Positions 42,554 to 51,295 of a stretch of DNA of 64,000 bases are shown here, one piece after another (within the stretch, counting starts at the first letter, position 1; each line of letters starts with the position of its first letter). The notes beneath the pieces are model-generated. The model had not been told where the DNA came from. It made no database searches and saw nothing but the letters and a program-made list of their open reading frames with translations. The translations under genes were made by a program, and so were the position numbers. This DNA is from Levilactobacillus brevis (GTDB lineage Bacteria > Bacillota > Bacilli > Lactobacillales > Lactobacillaceae): positions 1,612,001-1,676,000 of the forward strand of contig CP079699.1 in the NCBI GenBank assembly GCA_021383565.1, given 5' to 3'.

Positions 42554-44308
42554 ATGAAAATCAGACAACAGACTTGGACCAAACGCGCAGCGGTGATGCT
42601 TTCCCTGGTGGCTGTCACCCTTCCCCTAGTAACCAACGTGACGACGGCGAGTGCCAAGGCTTCCCGTCCTAATGTGGCGGCACTCCTGCAGCCACACGAA
42701 GCGGACTACGGTTACCTCGTCGATGGCTATCACCACAACCTCGATAACATGACCTACATGACGCCCACTAGTGATCCCGTCATTGGTGTCATCAACGGCT
42801 TCACCAAGTATTGGCGCGACGGTAAAGTCGTGGATCAATCCATGATTGATCTGAACCTCGCTAAATCCGCTAAAGTGACGGAAGAGCGGTCAGCCAGCGA
42901 AAGTGAACGGGCCTACTTCTCCGATCGACGAGACCTTCGTTATAACTTAATTTCAGGATTAGGACCTTACGCGCCAGCCTTCATTCAGAATGCCGACGCC
43001 CAAACCAGCTACATATCCATGCCAAGTGCCCCGCTCCCCGCCGACTACAAGGCTAAAAAGACGACCTGGGCAGCCCCAGATTCAAAATTAGGCGCACTGG
43101 TCAAGCTCGTCAACGTTGCCGAGGGCTCGCCTTACTCCGGGATTAATTCTCCTAAACACTACGTTGCCATGCCCCGGCCTTATCGACTAAGCACGGCGGT
43201 CAAGCCCCTGCCTGTGATTAAAAACATCATGGCTCACGCCAAACCAGACTCCTTCGATCTGCCGAGCGGTCACACCACGGCAGCCTTCGACAGTGGATTG
43301 GCCTTTGCCTACGCCTTACCACAACGGTTCCAAGAACTGGTTACCCGGTCTTCCGAAGTCGGTTATGACCGAATCATCGCCGGCCGGCACTCACCACTGG
43401 CCGTCATGGGCGGTCGAATGACCGGGACAGCCATCGCCGCTGCCGTACTAAACGACCCAGCCAACCAAGAGATCGCTAAAGCTGGTTACCAAGCCGCTCA
43501 GTCCGCTGACCTCTTGGGAAGCAAGGACACGACTGCTCAAGATGATTTCAAGAACTACGAGCAGAACCGCAAGGACTACCGTTATCGGATGACCTACGGC
43601 TTTGATCAAATCGGTGATACGCATCAGGCTATGCGGGTACCTAAGGGCGCCGAAGTCTTATTAGCGACCCGGCTACCTTATTTAAACGCTACCCAACGCC
43701 GTGCGGTTCTCTTCACGACTGGTCTACCTTCCGGCTATCCTGGAATGGATGATACCGAGGGTTGGGGCCGTCTCGACCTCTTCTCTGCGGCCAACGGTTA
43801 CGGCGCCTTCTTAAACAATGTGACGGTCAACATGAACGCCAAGAAAGGGACGTTCAATGCCAAGGACACGTGGAAGAACCAGATTGGCGGAACCGGTAAG
43901 CTCACGAAGAAGGGAACCGGACAGCTCACACTGAGTGGCGCTAATCGCTATTCTGGTGGCACGACCCTGCAAGGTGGAACTTTACAACTCGCCAACACCA
44001 AAGCACTGGGGACCGGGAACGTCAAGCTAACCAAAGGGACGCTAAAATTAGCAACCACCAACGTGACGATCCGCGGTCAGTTCCAACAAGCCAAGCACGG
44101 TCAATTATCACTGAGCCGTACCAGTCATCTGACAATTAAGAAGACGGCCAAACTGGGCGGTACCTTGAAATTAACTTCTGGTAAGCTGAAAAAGGGCGCC
44201 AACTTAATTTCCTACAAGAAGCATACCGGCAAGTTTGCCCACATTCAGGGCTTGCCTAAGGGGTGGCACGTTACGTACACGCAACACGCCGTCAAATTAG
44301 CCAAGTAA
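42554..44308 (+). CDS. Secreted PAP2-family acid phosphatase with autotransporter-type beta-strand repeat
   Basis: 584 residues. Signal peptide to about residue 35 (TTASAKASRP). Phosphatase motifs: K-x6-RP at 201-209, LPSGHTT (236-242) and R-x5-H at 273-279, as in class A non-specific acid phosphatases, although the final Asp of motif 3 is not present. After about residue 430 comes GTGKLTKKGTGQLTLSGANR followed by YSGGTTLQGGTLQL, the consensus of the autotransporter-associated beta-strand repeat, then basic Lys-rich strands to the end (pI high). No LPxTG; the basic C-terminus may hold it to the anionic wall. Cuts phosphate esters outside the cell. Confidence 0.85.
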   Translation: MKIRQQTWTKRAAVMLSLVAVTLPLVTNVTTASAKASRPNVAALLQPHEADYGYLVDGYHHNLDNMTYMTPTSDPVIGVINGFTKYWRDGKVVDQSMIDLNLAKSAKVTEERSASESERAYFSDRRDLRYNLISGLGPYAPAFIQNADAQTSYISMPSAPLPADYKAKKTTWAAPDSKLGALVKLVNVAEGSPYSGINSPKHYVAMPRPYRLSTAVKPLPVIKNIMAHAKPDSFDLPSGHTTAAFDSGLAFAYALPQRFQELVTRSSEVGYDRIIAGRHSPLAVMGGRMTGTAIAAAVLNDPANQEIAKAGYQAAQSADLLGSKDTTAQDDFKNYEQNRKDYRYRMTYGFDQIGDTHQAMRVPKGAEVLLATRLPYLNATQRRAVLFTTGLPSGYPGMDDTEGWGRLDLFSAANGYGAFLNNVTVNMNAKKGTFNAKDTWKNQIGGTGKLTKKGTGQLTLSGANRYSGGTTLQGGTLQLANTKALGTGNVKLTKGTLKLATTNVTIRGQFQQAKHGQLSLSRTSHLTIKKTAKLGGTLKLTSGKLKKGANLISYKKHTGKFAHIQGLPKGWHVTYTQHAVKLAK

Positions 44309-44326
44309 ACCTGCAACGGAACCATT

Positions 44327-44363
44327 TAAAATGGCGCCACCCCATTTCGGGACGGCGCCATTT
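44327..44363. terminator. Bidirectional terminator between the phosphatase and the ABC exporter
   Basis: AAAATGGCGCC (44327-44337) pairs with GGCGCCATTTT (44353-44363), 11-bp stem that supplies its own A and T flanks for both convergent genes. Confidence 0.88.
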
Positions 44364-44385
44364 TAGACTCGCGATAAGCTGGAAA

Positions 44386-46152
44386 CTATTCCTTAAACTG
44401 AATCTTCACGTAATCTCGGTACAGCGGTAAACTGGCCATCAACTCGTGGTGCGTTCCCTGACCACTAACCCGACCGTCTTCGATGAAGTAAATATTATCG
44501 GCATCGACGATTGTGCTCAGTCGGTGGGCAATGATCAGCGTCGTCCGCCCCTTCATTAATTCGGCCAGGGCCTGTTGTACCATGGCCTCAGATTCGGAAT
44601 CCAGACTAGCGGTCGCCTCATCCAGCAGGAGAATCTTGGGATCGCGGAGAAAGGCCCGGGCGATGGCCAAACGCTGGCGTTGCCCGCCGCTCACCTTGAC
44701 GCCCCGCTCGCTAACCTGCGTATCCAGGCCATCCGCCATTTTGTGAACAAAATTATCGGCGGAGGCCAAGTGTAAGACGTGCCAGAGCTCATCGTCCGTA
44801 AACGCACGGTCCGCACCATAGGTCAGATTATGCCGAATGGTCCCCGCCATGATGGCGGAGTCCTGACTCACATAGCCAATCTGAGATCGCCAATCACTCA
44901 GATTGATGTCCCGGACATCCGTCCCGCCAATCGTGACTCGCCCACTCTGAGGTTGATAGTAGCGCTCCAACAACCCAAAGATGGTTGATTTTCCACCGCC
45001 GGAAGGACCGGCAAAAGCCACGACCGTGTTGGGCTGCGCCTCAAAACTCACATCGTGCAAAATGGGGTGACCCTCTTCGTAGGCAAAGTCAACATGGTCC
45101 ATAGCCAACGTTTCATCACTGACGGATTGGGCTTGCCCCGCCACCAACGCTTCTTCCGGCTCGTTCAAGAGGTCGCGCACCCGTTCCGTTGAGCCGTTAG
45201 CCTTGGACAGATCCGTAAAGAACCGGGCCATGGTACCCGCGGGCCCAATGATTTGGAACAGATACATCATAAAAGAAAACATAGTCCCCATACTCATGGT
45301 CCCTGCGGAGACCCGCACCGCCGCGTAGGCTAACACCCCAACAAAGACGGCCAACATGCTCGCCGTCATAATCGGACTCGCGATGGCATCGTAAATGGCC
45401 TCACGCAGGCCGATGCGGTAGAGATCTTGAATCTGTTGCGCTCCGGTCTGCGTTTCATACTTTTCGGCGTTAGAAGACTTAACCAGTCGAATCTCGCTGA
45501 GCGTTTCATCGGTCTCGCCACTAAAGGTGGCCATCGCGTCTTGCCGCTGGTGACCAATTTTACTGGATTGACGCATGATGGGAAACATGACGAGCATCAC
45601 TAACGGTACGGCGATGAACATAATCGCCGTCATCCGCCAGTCCATCAGTAGCATAATCACCAGTGCCCCCACCAATTGCAGCAATGACGTTACCATCTGC
45701 GGAAACGAGTTAGCCAATAAATTCTTAATTTGCATCGTATCATTGACCAATCGTGAGGTCATCTCACCGGTCTTGACGTTATCGAAATAGCTGACCCGTA
45801 ACCGCACCAGCTTCTGCCACAACGTCGCCCGCAGCCGCGCCACCACGTTTTCTCCAAAAAATCCCAATAACGCGCCCGATACGGCACTGACCACCGCACT
45901 CACAACGAATAGGATGACCACGCCAACCAGTAGTGGCCGGTTCATCGCGTGACCTAAGCCATTAATCAAGACCTGCGCAAACTTGGGGACGGCCAATTGA
46001 GCTCCCGTGGCAATCAGGCCCAAGACTAAACCGACCCAAAGCTGCCAATACTTGGGCTTCGTTTGCCGAATTAAATGTAAAAATCCCTGAACATCAAACT
46101 TGCCAGTTGGCCGCCGCTTCGCGGTCCGTGGCGTTGCTAGTCTACGTTCCAT
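44386..46152 (-). CDS. lmrA: LmrA-type multidrug ABC exporter (fused permease-ATPase)
   Basis: 588 residues, half-transporter acting as a homodimer. Six membrane helices (about 35-310), then the ATPase: Walker A GPSGGGKST (382-390), signature VSGGQRQRLAIA, Walker B ILLLDEATAS, and the switch His in IAHRLS. By recognition it closely follows lactococcal LmrA (VKTGEMTSRLVNDT, IRLVKSSNAEK, QIGYVSQDSAIMAGTIR). Likely exports hydrophobic drugs or lipids. Co-transcribed 27 bp after a MarR gene. Confidence 0.92.
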   Translation of the reverse strand: MERRLATPRTAKRRPTGKFDVQGFLHLIRQTKPKYWQLWVGLVLGLIATGAQLAVPKFAQVLINGLGHAMNRPLLVGVVILFVVSAVVSAVSGALLGFFGENVVARLRATLWQKLVRLRVSYFDNVKTGEMTSRLVNDTMQIKNLLANSFPQMVTSLLQLVGALVIMLLMDWRMTAIMFIAVPLVMLVMFPIMRQSSKIGHQRQDAMATFSGETDETLSEIRLVKSSNAEKYETQTGAQQIQDLYRIGLREAIYDAIASPIMTASMLAVFVGVLAYAAVRVSAGTMSMGTMFSFMMYLFQIIGPAGTMARFFTDLSKANGSTERVRDLLNEPEEALVAGQAQSVSDETLAMDHVDFAYEEGHPILHDVSFEAQPNTVVAFAGPSGGGKSTIFGLLERYYQPQSGRVTIGGTDVRDINLSDWRSQIGYVSQDSAIMAGTIRHNLTYGADRAFTDDELWHVLHLASADNFVHKMADGLDTQVSERGVKVSGGQRQRLAIARAFLRDPKILLLDEATASLDSESEAMVQQALAELMKGRTTLIIAHRLSTIVDADNIYFIEDGRVSGQGTHHELMASLPLYRDYVKIQFKE

Positions 46153-46179
46153 CTCTCTTTGCCTCCGCTATGCCTAAGT

Positions 46180-46725
46180 TTAAAAATGTGGATGGCGGCC
46201 CATGCCGCGGTCACCCATCCCATGGTGGGGCCAGCCCTGCATATGCCCCATGTAATCGCCCCAATCCAAGTCGCGTAATTGATGCGTTAGCTTGGTCAGA
46301 AGTTGCTCTAGCTGTTGCTGCTCGTCGGGCGTTAAGCCACCAAACAAGTCGTCAGCCGTCGACTCGACGCGTTCGTCGTATTGCGCAAAGAGCTCCCGGC
46401 CCTTGGCACTCAATCGAACAATCACTGACCGTTTATCCGTGGGACTTGGCATCCGCTCCACGAAGCCCGCGTCTACCAACCGACTAATCGTCGCACTTAC
46501 GGAGCTTGGCCGAATATCTAAAATCTCGGCAATTTCCGCATTGGTCAAGCCATTCGGCGATTGCGCCAACACCTTGAGCAATCTCCCCTGGCCCCGGCGA
46601 CCATTACCCGGGCCACCCTCACCGTGACCGCCCATGCCGGCCTGACGTCCCACGGCCATTAAAAAGGCCCGGTTTTGGAGTAGCTTGCCAAAACTTTTCA
46701 ATAAATTACGACTACTGTCTGTCAT
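46180..46725 (-). CDS. MarR family regulator with Gly/His/Met-rich tails
   Basis: 181 residues. Winged helix: GLTNAEIAEILDIRPSSVSA (about 56-75) and FVERMPSPTDKRSVIVRLSA. Ahead of it is a Gly-rich stretch (GMGGHGEGGPGNGRRGQGRL), and the C-terminus is Met/His/Gly-rich (GHMQGWPHHGMGDRGMGRHP), which might bind a metal; that is a guess. First gene of a unit with lmrA, so it probably represses both and is relieved by drug-like ligands. AGGAGG RBS 8 nt upstream of ATG. Confidence 0.85.
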   Translation of the reverse strand: MTDSSRNLLKSFGKLLQNRAFLMAVGRQAGMGGHGEGGPGNGRRGQGRLLKVLAQSPNGLTNAEIAEILDIRPSSVSATISRLVDAGFVERMPSPTDKRSVIVRLSAKGRELFAQYDERVESTADDLFGGLTPDEQQQLEQLLTKLTHQLRDLDWGDYMGHMQGWPHHGMGDRGMGRHPHF

Positions 46726-46872
46726 TTCAAAAACCTCCTGGATAACTTGATGTCCATTATATTAGCACGATAGTTAGTCTTTGTAAACTAATCCTAACTA
46801 AAAGTCTAACTAAATAGTGGAATAAGTTGGCTGCTTCCCAGCATAACGCCTTTCCTAAGTCCACCTGTGCAC

Positions 46873-46900
46873 AAAAAAAGTGATGCCCACTGCGCATCAC
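46873..46900 (-). terminator. Terminator after the VOC gene
   Basis: GTGATGC (46880-46886) pairs with GCATCAC (46894-46900); A7 at 46873-46879 gives the minus-strand U-tract. Confidence 0.8.
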
Positions 46901-46914
46901 CCACTTCAAACGTC

Positions 46915-47271
46915 TCACTTTGCCTGACTGACCGCAAAATAATTTCCCTCGGGGTCCCGAAAGTTAAAAGTCGCCGTCCCATTGGCCGTGACGATCTCAC
47001 TCGCCGTCGTTAACCGATCGTGAAGGGCTTGAAAGTCTTCACTATAGAACATCAGCGAGGGCGTGTTGTCTAGCACCTCGGGGGAATACCGCCGGATAAA
47101 CGATTTCGCAAAGAACGAGAGCTCCACGTTAGGCGCCACCGTGACCACAATATTTTCTGAATCATCGGGTAACGCATTCACCTCAACCACTTCGGCCCCT
47201 AACTTATCCTGCCAAAACTGAACAATCTGTTCCACATCATCGACATACAACATGGTCCGCATCTTTTGCAT
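46915..47271 (-). CDS. VOC superfamily protein (glyoxalase/bleomycin-resistance fold)
   Basis: 118 residues, one pair of beta-alpha-beta-beta-beta units: MRTMLYVDDVEQIVQFWQDK (4-23) and the second half with FYSEDFQALHDRL. The C-terminal FRDPEGNYFAVSQ is typical, with Glu as a possible metal ligand. Too general to assign a reaction; could be a drug-binding or lyase-type member. Single gene with its own terminator. Confidence 0.8.
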   Translation of the reverse strand: MQKMRTMLYVDDVEQIVQFWQDKLGAEVVEVNALPDDSENIVVTVAPNVELSFFAKSFIRRYSPEVLDNTPSLMFYSEDFQALHDRLTTASEIVTANGTATFNFRDPEGNYFAVSQAK

Positions 47272-47384
47272 AGCTACTCACCCCACTGATTTATTTGGTT
47301 AGGCCCATACTACCATGAAAAGAAATCATCGCCAATTATTAAATAGTGCTGGCTATTCTCCACAATGTCGCGTACACTAGTTAA

Positions 47385-47477
47385 TGCAGGTTCCCACCTG
47401 CCCAGTTGCTCTGTACATTCCAGATGCAACCTATGGATCAACTGGTGCCCTCATCTCGGATTGATGAGGGCTTTTTT
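47385..47477 (+). ncRNA. Candidate structured small RNA with terminator
   Basis: Three successive hairpins with no ORF: GCAGG/CCTGC (about 47386-47401), a long one in which CCAGTTG (about 47402-47408) pairs with CAACTGG, enclosing or competing with GTTGCTCTG/CAGATGCAAC, and a strong terminator GCCCTCAT (47447-47454)/ATGAGGGC (47464-47471) followed by T6. It is far from and not oriented as a leader for any plus-strand gene. Promoter not clear. Could be a regulatory sRNA or an antisense control element. Confidence 0.5.
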
Positions 47478-47828
47478 GCGTCGTTATTTTGATGACTAAT
47501 TTAATGGCGATAAACCTTGTCAGTTGGGGGGCTCGAGCGTATTCACGAGCTTTCCGTCTTTAGTTAACACGCTAACTAACTTTAGATTGTAAAGTCTAAA
47601 CACGGATTCATTCCCTATCTGCTGCCGGCTGAATCACCTACTATCACCAATTATTGGCATAAACATGACTACCGCTAACATCTTTCCCCCTGTTCTAGTT
47701 CTCCTTGCCCGCCACCAAAATATCCCGTATAATTCTGCTTAACATGTAATTTCTCAATTTCAAATAGGCCGGTTTTCCCCGAAAAGGGCCGCCACTTTTC
47801 GGTCCATTTCGACGCCCACCACAATACA

Positions 47829-47876
47829 AAAAGGTTCGCCAGCGCCCCGTCAAACGGCACGTTTCGCGAACCTTTC
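47829..47876 (-). terminator. Terminator of the transhydrogenase operon
   Basis: AAAGGTTCGC (47829-47838) pairs with GCGAACCTTT (47866-47875); A's to the left give the minus-strand U-tract. It follows the pntB stop (47895). Confidence 0.85.
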
Positions 47877-47894
47877 TCATCTTTACTTTTCAGA

Positions 47895-49313
47895 TTAGTC
47901 TTCCAAGTACTGCTTCGTTGCAGCCACAATATCTTGCAACCCAACCTTGGCATCGGAGAAGAACATCTGCGTGTTATCCAGCGAGAACAGTGGATTTTGG
48001 ATACCAGCGTACCCAGTACTCATTGACCGCTTGATGACAACGACGGACTTCGACTTATCAACATCCAGAATTGGCATCCCAGAAATTTCATTCCCACTTT
48101 CACGAGCCAGTGGGTTGGTAACGTCGTTCGCCCCGATGACCAGGGAAACATCGGTACTTTCAAACATTGGGTTGGCATCATCCAACTGCTTCATCTGATC
48201 GTAAGGGACGTTAACATCGGCCAGCAACACGTTCATATGCCCTGGCATCCGCCCGGCAACCGGGTGAATCGCGTAGTTCACGTTAATCCCTTTTTCCGTC
48301 AGAACCGTGGCTAATTCAGCAACTTCATGTTGGGCTTGCGCTGCGGCTAACCCGTAACCAGGCACAATCATGACATTCTGAGCGTAGGCCAATTGCAGCC
48401 CAATATCATCGGCAGATGTTTCCTTCACATCAACAGGGACATCCGGACCAGCACTGCCACTATCGCTGTCACCAGTCCCAAAGCCACCGGCTAAGATATT
48501 GGCAACGGAACGGTTCATCGCTTCGGCCATCTGCAACGTCAGGATCGTCCCGGCAGCCCCAACTAAGGCACCGGCAATAATCAAGACTTGGTTATTGATA
48601 ACGAACCCGGCAAAGGCAACGGCCAAACCGGTAAAGGCGTTCAAGAGGGAAACAACAACTGGCATATCGGCCCCACCAATTGGCAAGGTCATCAGCAACC
48701 CGAAGATTAGGGCCATGGCCAACCCAAGGATAACGAACCAGATGTTGGTTGGTGTTGCCAGCATGAACCAAGCAGCGACCAGCATCCCCAAGACCACGAT
48801 AATGTTTACAATCTTAGCCCCAGGGAAGGTAATGGGTTTCCCCGGCACTTTCCCAGACAGTTTTCCCGTCGCAATCAGTGATCCGGAGAAGGTAATCCCC
48901 CCAATGATCACATCAAGGAACACGGGAATCGAGAACGCGAGGCTTAAGGCAACCCCGTCACCCTTCATCAGGTAATCAAAGATCCCGATAACGGCAGCGG
49001 CACCACCACCCACAGCGTTGAACAGACTAACTAATTGTGGGACATCGGTCATTGGCACCTTACGTGCTTTGACCACCCCATATGCGATTCCGACTGCTAA
49101 GCCGGCGATGAGGACAATCCAACCAGTAGCGGTAATCTTACCATCGGCCACAACTTCGATAATAATCATAATAACGGCCATAAACATCCCAATGGCGGAT
49201 AATCCATTCCCTTTACGGGCGGTCTTTGGTGAACGCATCATGTGCACACCCAAGACGTAGCACACCGCGGAAATTAAGTAAATTAAAGAGGCAATCGTTT
49301 GTAGGGTACTCAT
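47895..49313 (-). CDS. pntB: NAD(P) transhydrogenase subunit beta
   Basis: 472 residues: about nine membrane helices (1-280) followed by the cytoplasmic NADP(H)-binding domain III, with MIVPGYGLAAAQAQHEVAEL (near 315-335), INYAIHPVAGRMPGHMNVLL and SLVIGANDVTNPLA. It couples H+ flow to hydride exchange between NADH and NADP+. Its start overlaps the pntAB stop by 4 bp. Together with the two upstream genes it makes a full three-gene enzyme. Confidence 0.93.
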   Translation of the reverse strand: MSTLQTIASLIYLISAVCYVLGVHMMRSPKTARKGNGLSAIGMFMAVIMIIIEVVADGKITATGWIVLIAGLAVGIAYGVVKARKVPMTDVPQLVSLFNAVGGGAAAVIGIFDYLMKGDGVALSLAFSIPVFLDVIIGGITFSGSLIATGKLSGKVPGKPITFPGAKIVNIIVVLGMLVAAWFMLATPTNIWFVILGLAMALIFGLLMTLPIGGADMPVVVSLLNAFTGLAVAFAGFVINNQVLIIAGALVGAAGTILTLQMAEAMNRSVANILAGGFGTGDSDSGSAGPDVPVDVKETSADDIGLQLAYAQNVMIVPGYGLAAAQAQHEVAELATVLTEKGINVNYAIHPVAGRMPGHMNVLLADVNVPYDQMKQLDDANPMFESTDVSLVIGANDVTNPLARESGNEISGMPILDVDKSKSVVVIKRSMSTGYAGIQNPLFSLDNTQMFFSDAKVGLQDIVAATKQYLED

Positions 49314-49627
49314 TTAGAATCATCCCCCTCTGACTTTGCTTTTGGCTTACGGTCAAACATCCCTAACATCCGATCGGTTACGGTATAACCACCCGCCACG
49401 TTGATGGCCGCAAAGACGGCACCAAAGAACGCTAACGTGTAGAATACCCAACTGTTGGCTTCGGCCGCAATGACGAACGCCCCGACGACAACGACACCAT
49501 GAATGGCGTTGGCCCCGGACATCATAGGGGTTTGCAGAGTAGCTGGAATTTTACTCATAACTTCGAAACCAACTAATAAACTCAGAACAAAGATTGCTAG
49601 ATTCGTAAATAATTCCTCACTCATCAC
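49310..49627 (-). CDS. pntAB: NAD(P) transhydrogenase subunit alpha, membrane part
   Basis: 105 residues with three to four membrane helices (FTNLAIFVLSLLVGFEVMSKI and following). It corresponds to the C-terminal membrane piece of the alpha subunit that is a separate gene in Rhodospirillum-type operons. The start is GTG (49627), overlapping the pntA TAG as TAGTG, or the next codon ATG; AAAGGAG lies 7-10 nt upstream. The C-terminus is charged (FDRKPKAKSEGDDSK). Confidence 0.9.
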   Translation of the reverse strand: MMSEELFTNLAIFVLSLLVGFEVMSKIPATLQTPMMSGANAIHGVVVVGAFVIAAEANSWVFYTLAFFGAVFAAINVAGGYTVTDRMLGMFDRKPKAKSEGDDSK

Positions 49628-50835
49628 TAATCAGCTCCTTTCGCGTCGTCTTGATCATCAGCCGGCGTTTCAGGTTCTTCCGGTTCTGCTGGCTTACGTT
49701 CCGGCAGTTCCATGACAGACCGCAGCCGGTTACTGATAATTTCACCGTCATAGGTCGCCAGTAGTTCGCCTACCACTTCATCATCAACATCGAAGACCAA
49801 CTCGCCATCTTTGTTGAGGTCATTTAAGACCGCCTGAACGTTCTTGGCGTACATATCCGAAGCGGAAGCTGGTAATTGACTGGCCATGTCGCCGGCACCC
49901 ACGATTTCAGCACCATTTGGTGTCGTTACCGTTTCACCTGGCTTCGAGCCAGCCACGTTGCCGCCTAAATCACTCGCGGCCAAATCCATAAATAACGTCC
50001 CGGTCTTGGCCTCGTCCACGGACTTCTGAGTAACCAGAAGGGGTGGCCGCCGTCCAGGTACTTGCGCGGTCGTAATAATCACATTGTTTTGGGCGATGAA
50101 TCCTTCCAATTCTGCTTGTTGTTGTGCGGTTTCTTCCTTGGTCAACTGCCGCGCATAGCCACCTTCACCAGTCGCAGAAACGGAGGTCGTCAAGAACGTT
50201 GCCCCTAACGATTCCACTTCACCACGAGAAGCTGGCCGAATATCATAGCCGGAAACCATGGCACCTAACCGTTTGGCAGTCCCAATGGCCTGTAGTCCGG
50301 CAACCCCGGTCCCCAGAACCAAGACCTTAGCTGGCTTGGCGGTCCCAGCGGCCGTGATCATCATTGGGAAATACCGTGAGAAATGATCCGCGGCCATCAG
50401 GCCAACCTTGTACCCCGCAACACTGGCTTGCGAACTCAAAACATCCATAGTTTGGGCCCGTGACACCGTCCGCGGTAACAGTTCGAACGCTAAAGCATTA
50501 ATCTTCTTGGCGGCAAGTTTCTTCACAAACTCTGTGTCCGTCAGTGGTGCGAGTAATCCGATGAGTGTTTGCCCCGCCTTCATCTGATCAATGGCTGCAT
50601 CATCTGGTTGAGCAATCGTGGCGATTACAGTTGCCTGCGTAATCGCCGCCGAACGGTCGACAACTTTGGCACCGGCCTTGGTATAAACCTCATCGCGATA
50701 GAAGGACCGTTCCCCAGCACCTTGTTCGATCAGCACTTGGTAGTCATTCTTGACGAGCTTACGTACGACGTCCGGTGACAATGCTACCCGGTTTTCACCA
50801 GGAGCTTCTTTTAAAACCGAAATGGTAATTGCCAT
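49627..50835 (-). CDS. pntA: NAD(P) transhydrogenase subunit alpha, NAD-binding part
   Basis: 402 residues, domain I of the transhydrogenase, related to alanine dehydrogenase. KEAPGENRVALSPDVVRKL (9-27) at the N-terminus, then Rossmann VLVLGTGVAGLQAIGTAKRL (about 172-191), and TTAQVPGRRPPLLVT. It binds NAD(H) in the cytoplasm. The acidic C-terminal tail (EPEEPETPADDQDDAKGAD) replaces the linker to membrane helices found in fused enzymes. First gene of pntA-pntAB-pntB. Confidence 0.93.
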   Translation of the reverse strand: MAITISVLKEAPGENRVALSPDVVRKLVKNDYQVLIEQGAGERSFYRDEVYTKAGAKVVDRSAAITQATVIATIAQPDDAAIDQMKAGQTLIGLLAPLTDTEFVKKLAAKKINALAFELLPRTVSRAQTMDVLSSQASVAGYKVGLMAADHFSRYFPMMITAAGTAKPAKVLVLGTGVAGLQAIGTAKRLGAMVSGYDIRPASRGEVESLGATFLTTSVSATGEGGYARQLTKEETAQQQAELEGFIAQNNVIITTAQVPGRRPPLLVTQKSVDEAKTGTLFMDLAASDLGGNVAGSKPGETVTTPNGAEIVGAGDMASQLPASASDMYAKNVQAVLNDLNKDGELVFDVDDEVVGELLATYDGEIISNRLRSVMELPERKPAEPEEPETPADDQDDAKGAD

Positions 50836-51295
50836 TCAACACATCCCCTTTTTGATAAGCTGTTCACAAGTTAACTATAAAGCATTTCGGGTCACAAAAC
50901 AATGCTTTCAGCCGCATTTGTGCACAAGCAACAATTCTTTGTTCCACGCGGCAGTAAGTGCTCCCAAGTCAATAAAAAATCACAAAATATTTTTCCGATT
51001 AGGCACTTGATCTTCTGCGCAATTCGTTAAGTCAACGTGAAAACAAGTTTTAACATTCACAAGTAAAAATGATGACTTATTTTCATTTGTAACTTATTGG
51101 TCTAGTCCTGGCATCGAATGCGGCGGTCTCACACGCCAGCTACCATAAAAACCATTGGCATCCCTTTTTACAAGCCGGCGTGTCCATCGCACCCGACTAA
51201 GTTAGGCCATTAACTGTCCTAACCTAGGGCCCTCAAGCCGCCAATTGCCGCGCTTTTCAGTTGTATCTGCCCGCATTTTCAACAGCACCCCCTTG
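50836..51295. other. 460-bp intergenic region upstream of pntA
   Basis: Should contain the pnt promoter (near 50850-51000, minus strand, AT-rich) and the end of the HAD gene's transcript. Two dyads are visible: CACGCC/GGCGTG (about 51132 and 51177) and TTAGG/CCTAA (about 51202-51224). No ORF with an RBS. Confidence 0.5.

Larger units (their letters stand above)
47272..47894. other. 623-bp intergenic region
   Basis: Holds a candidate structured RNA (47385-47477) and the terminator of pntB (47829-47876). Between them small dyads are visible (CTCG...CGAG near 47530, TTTAGA/TCTAAA near 47582-47601) but no gene. An open frame at 47675-47953 on the minus strand overlaps pntB and its terminator and is not credible. 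Confidence 0.6.

Noticed and set aside
47675-47953. Minus-strand open frame of 92 codons
   Set aside because: It overlaps pntB and the pnt terminator, has no RBS and gives no sensible protein.
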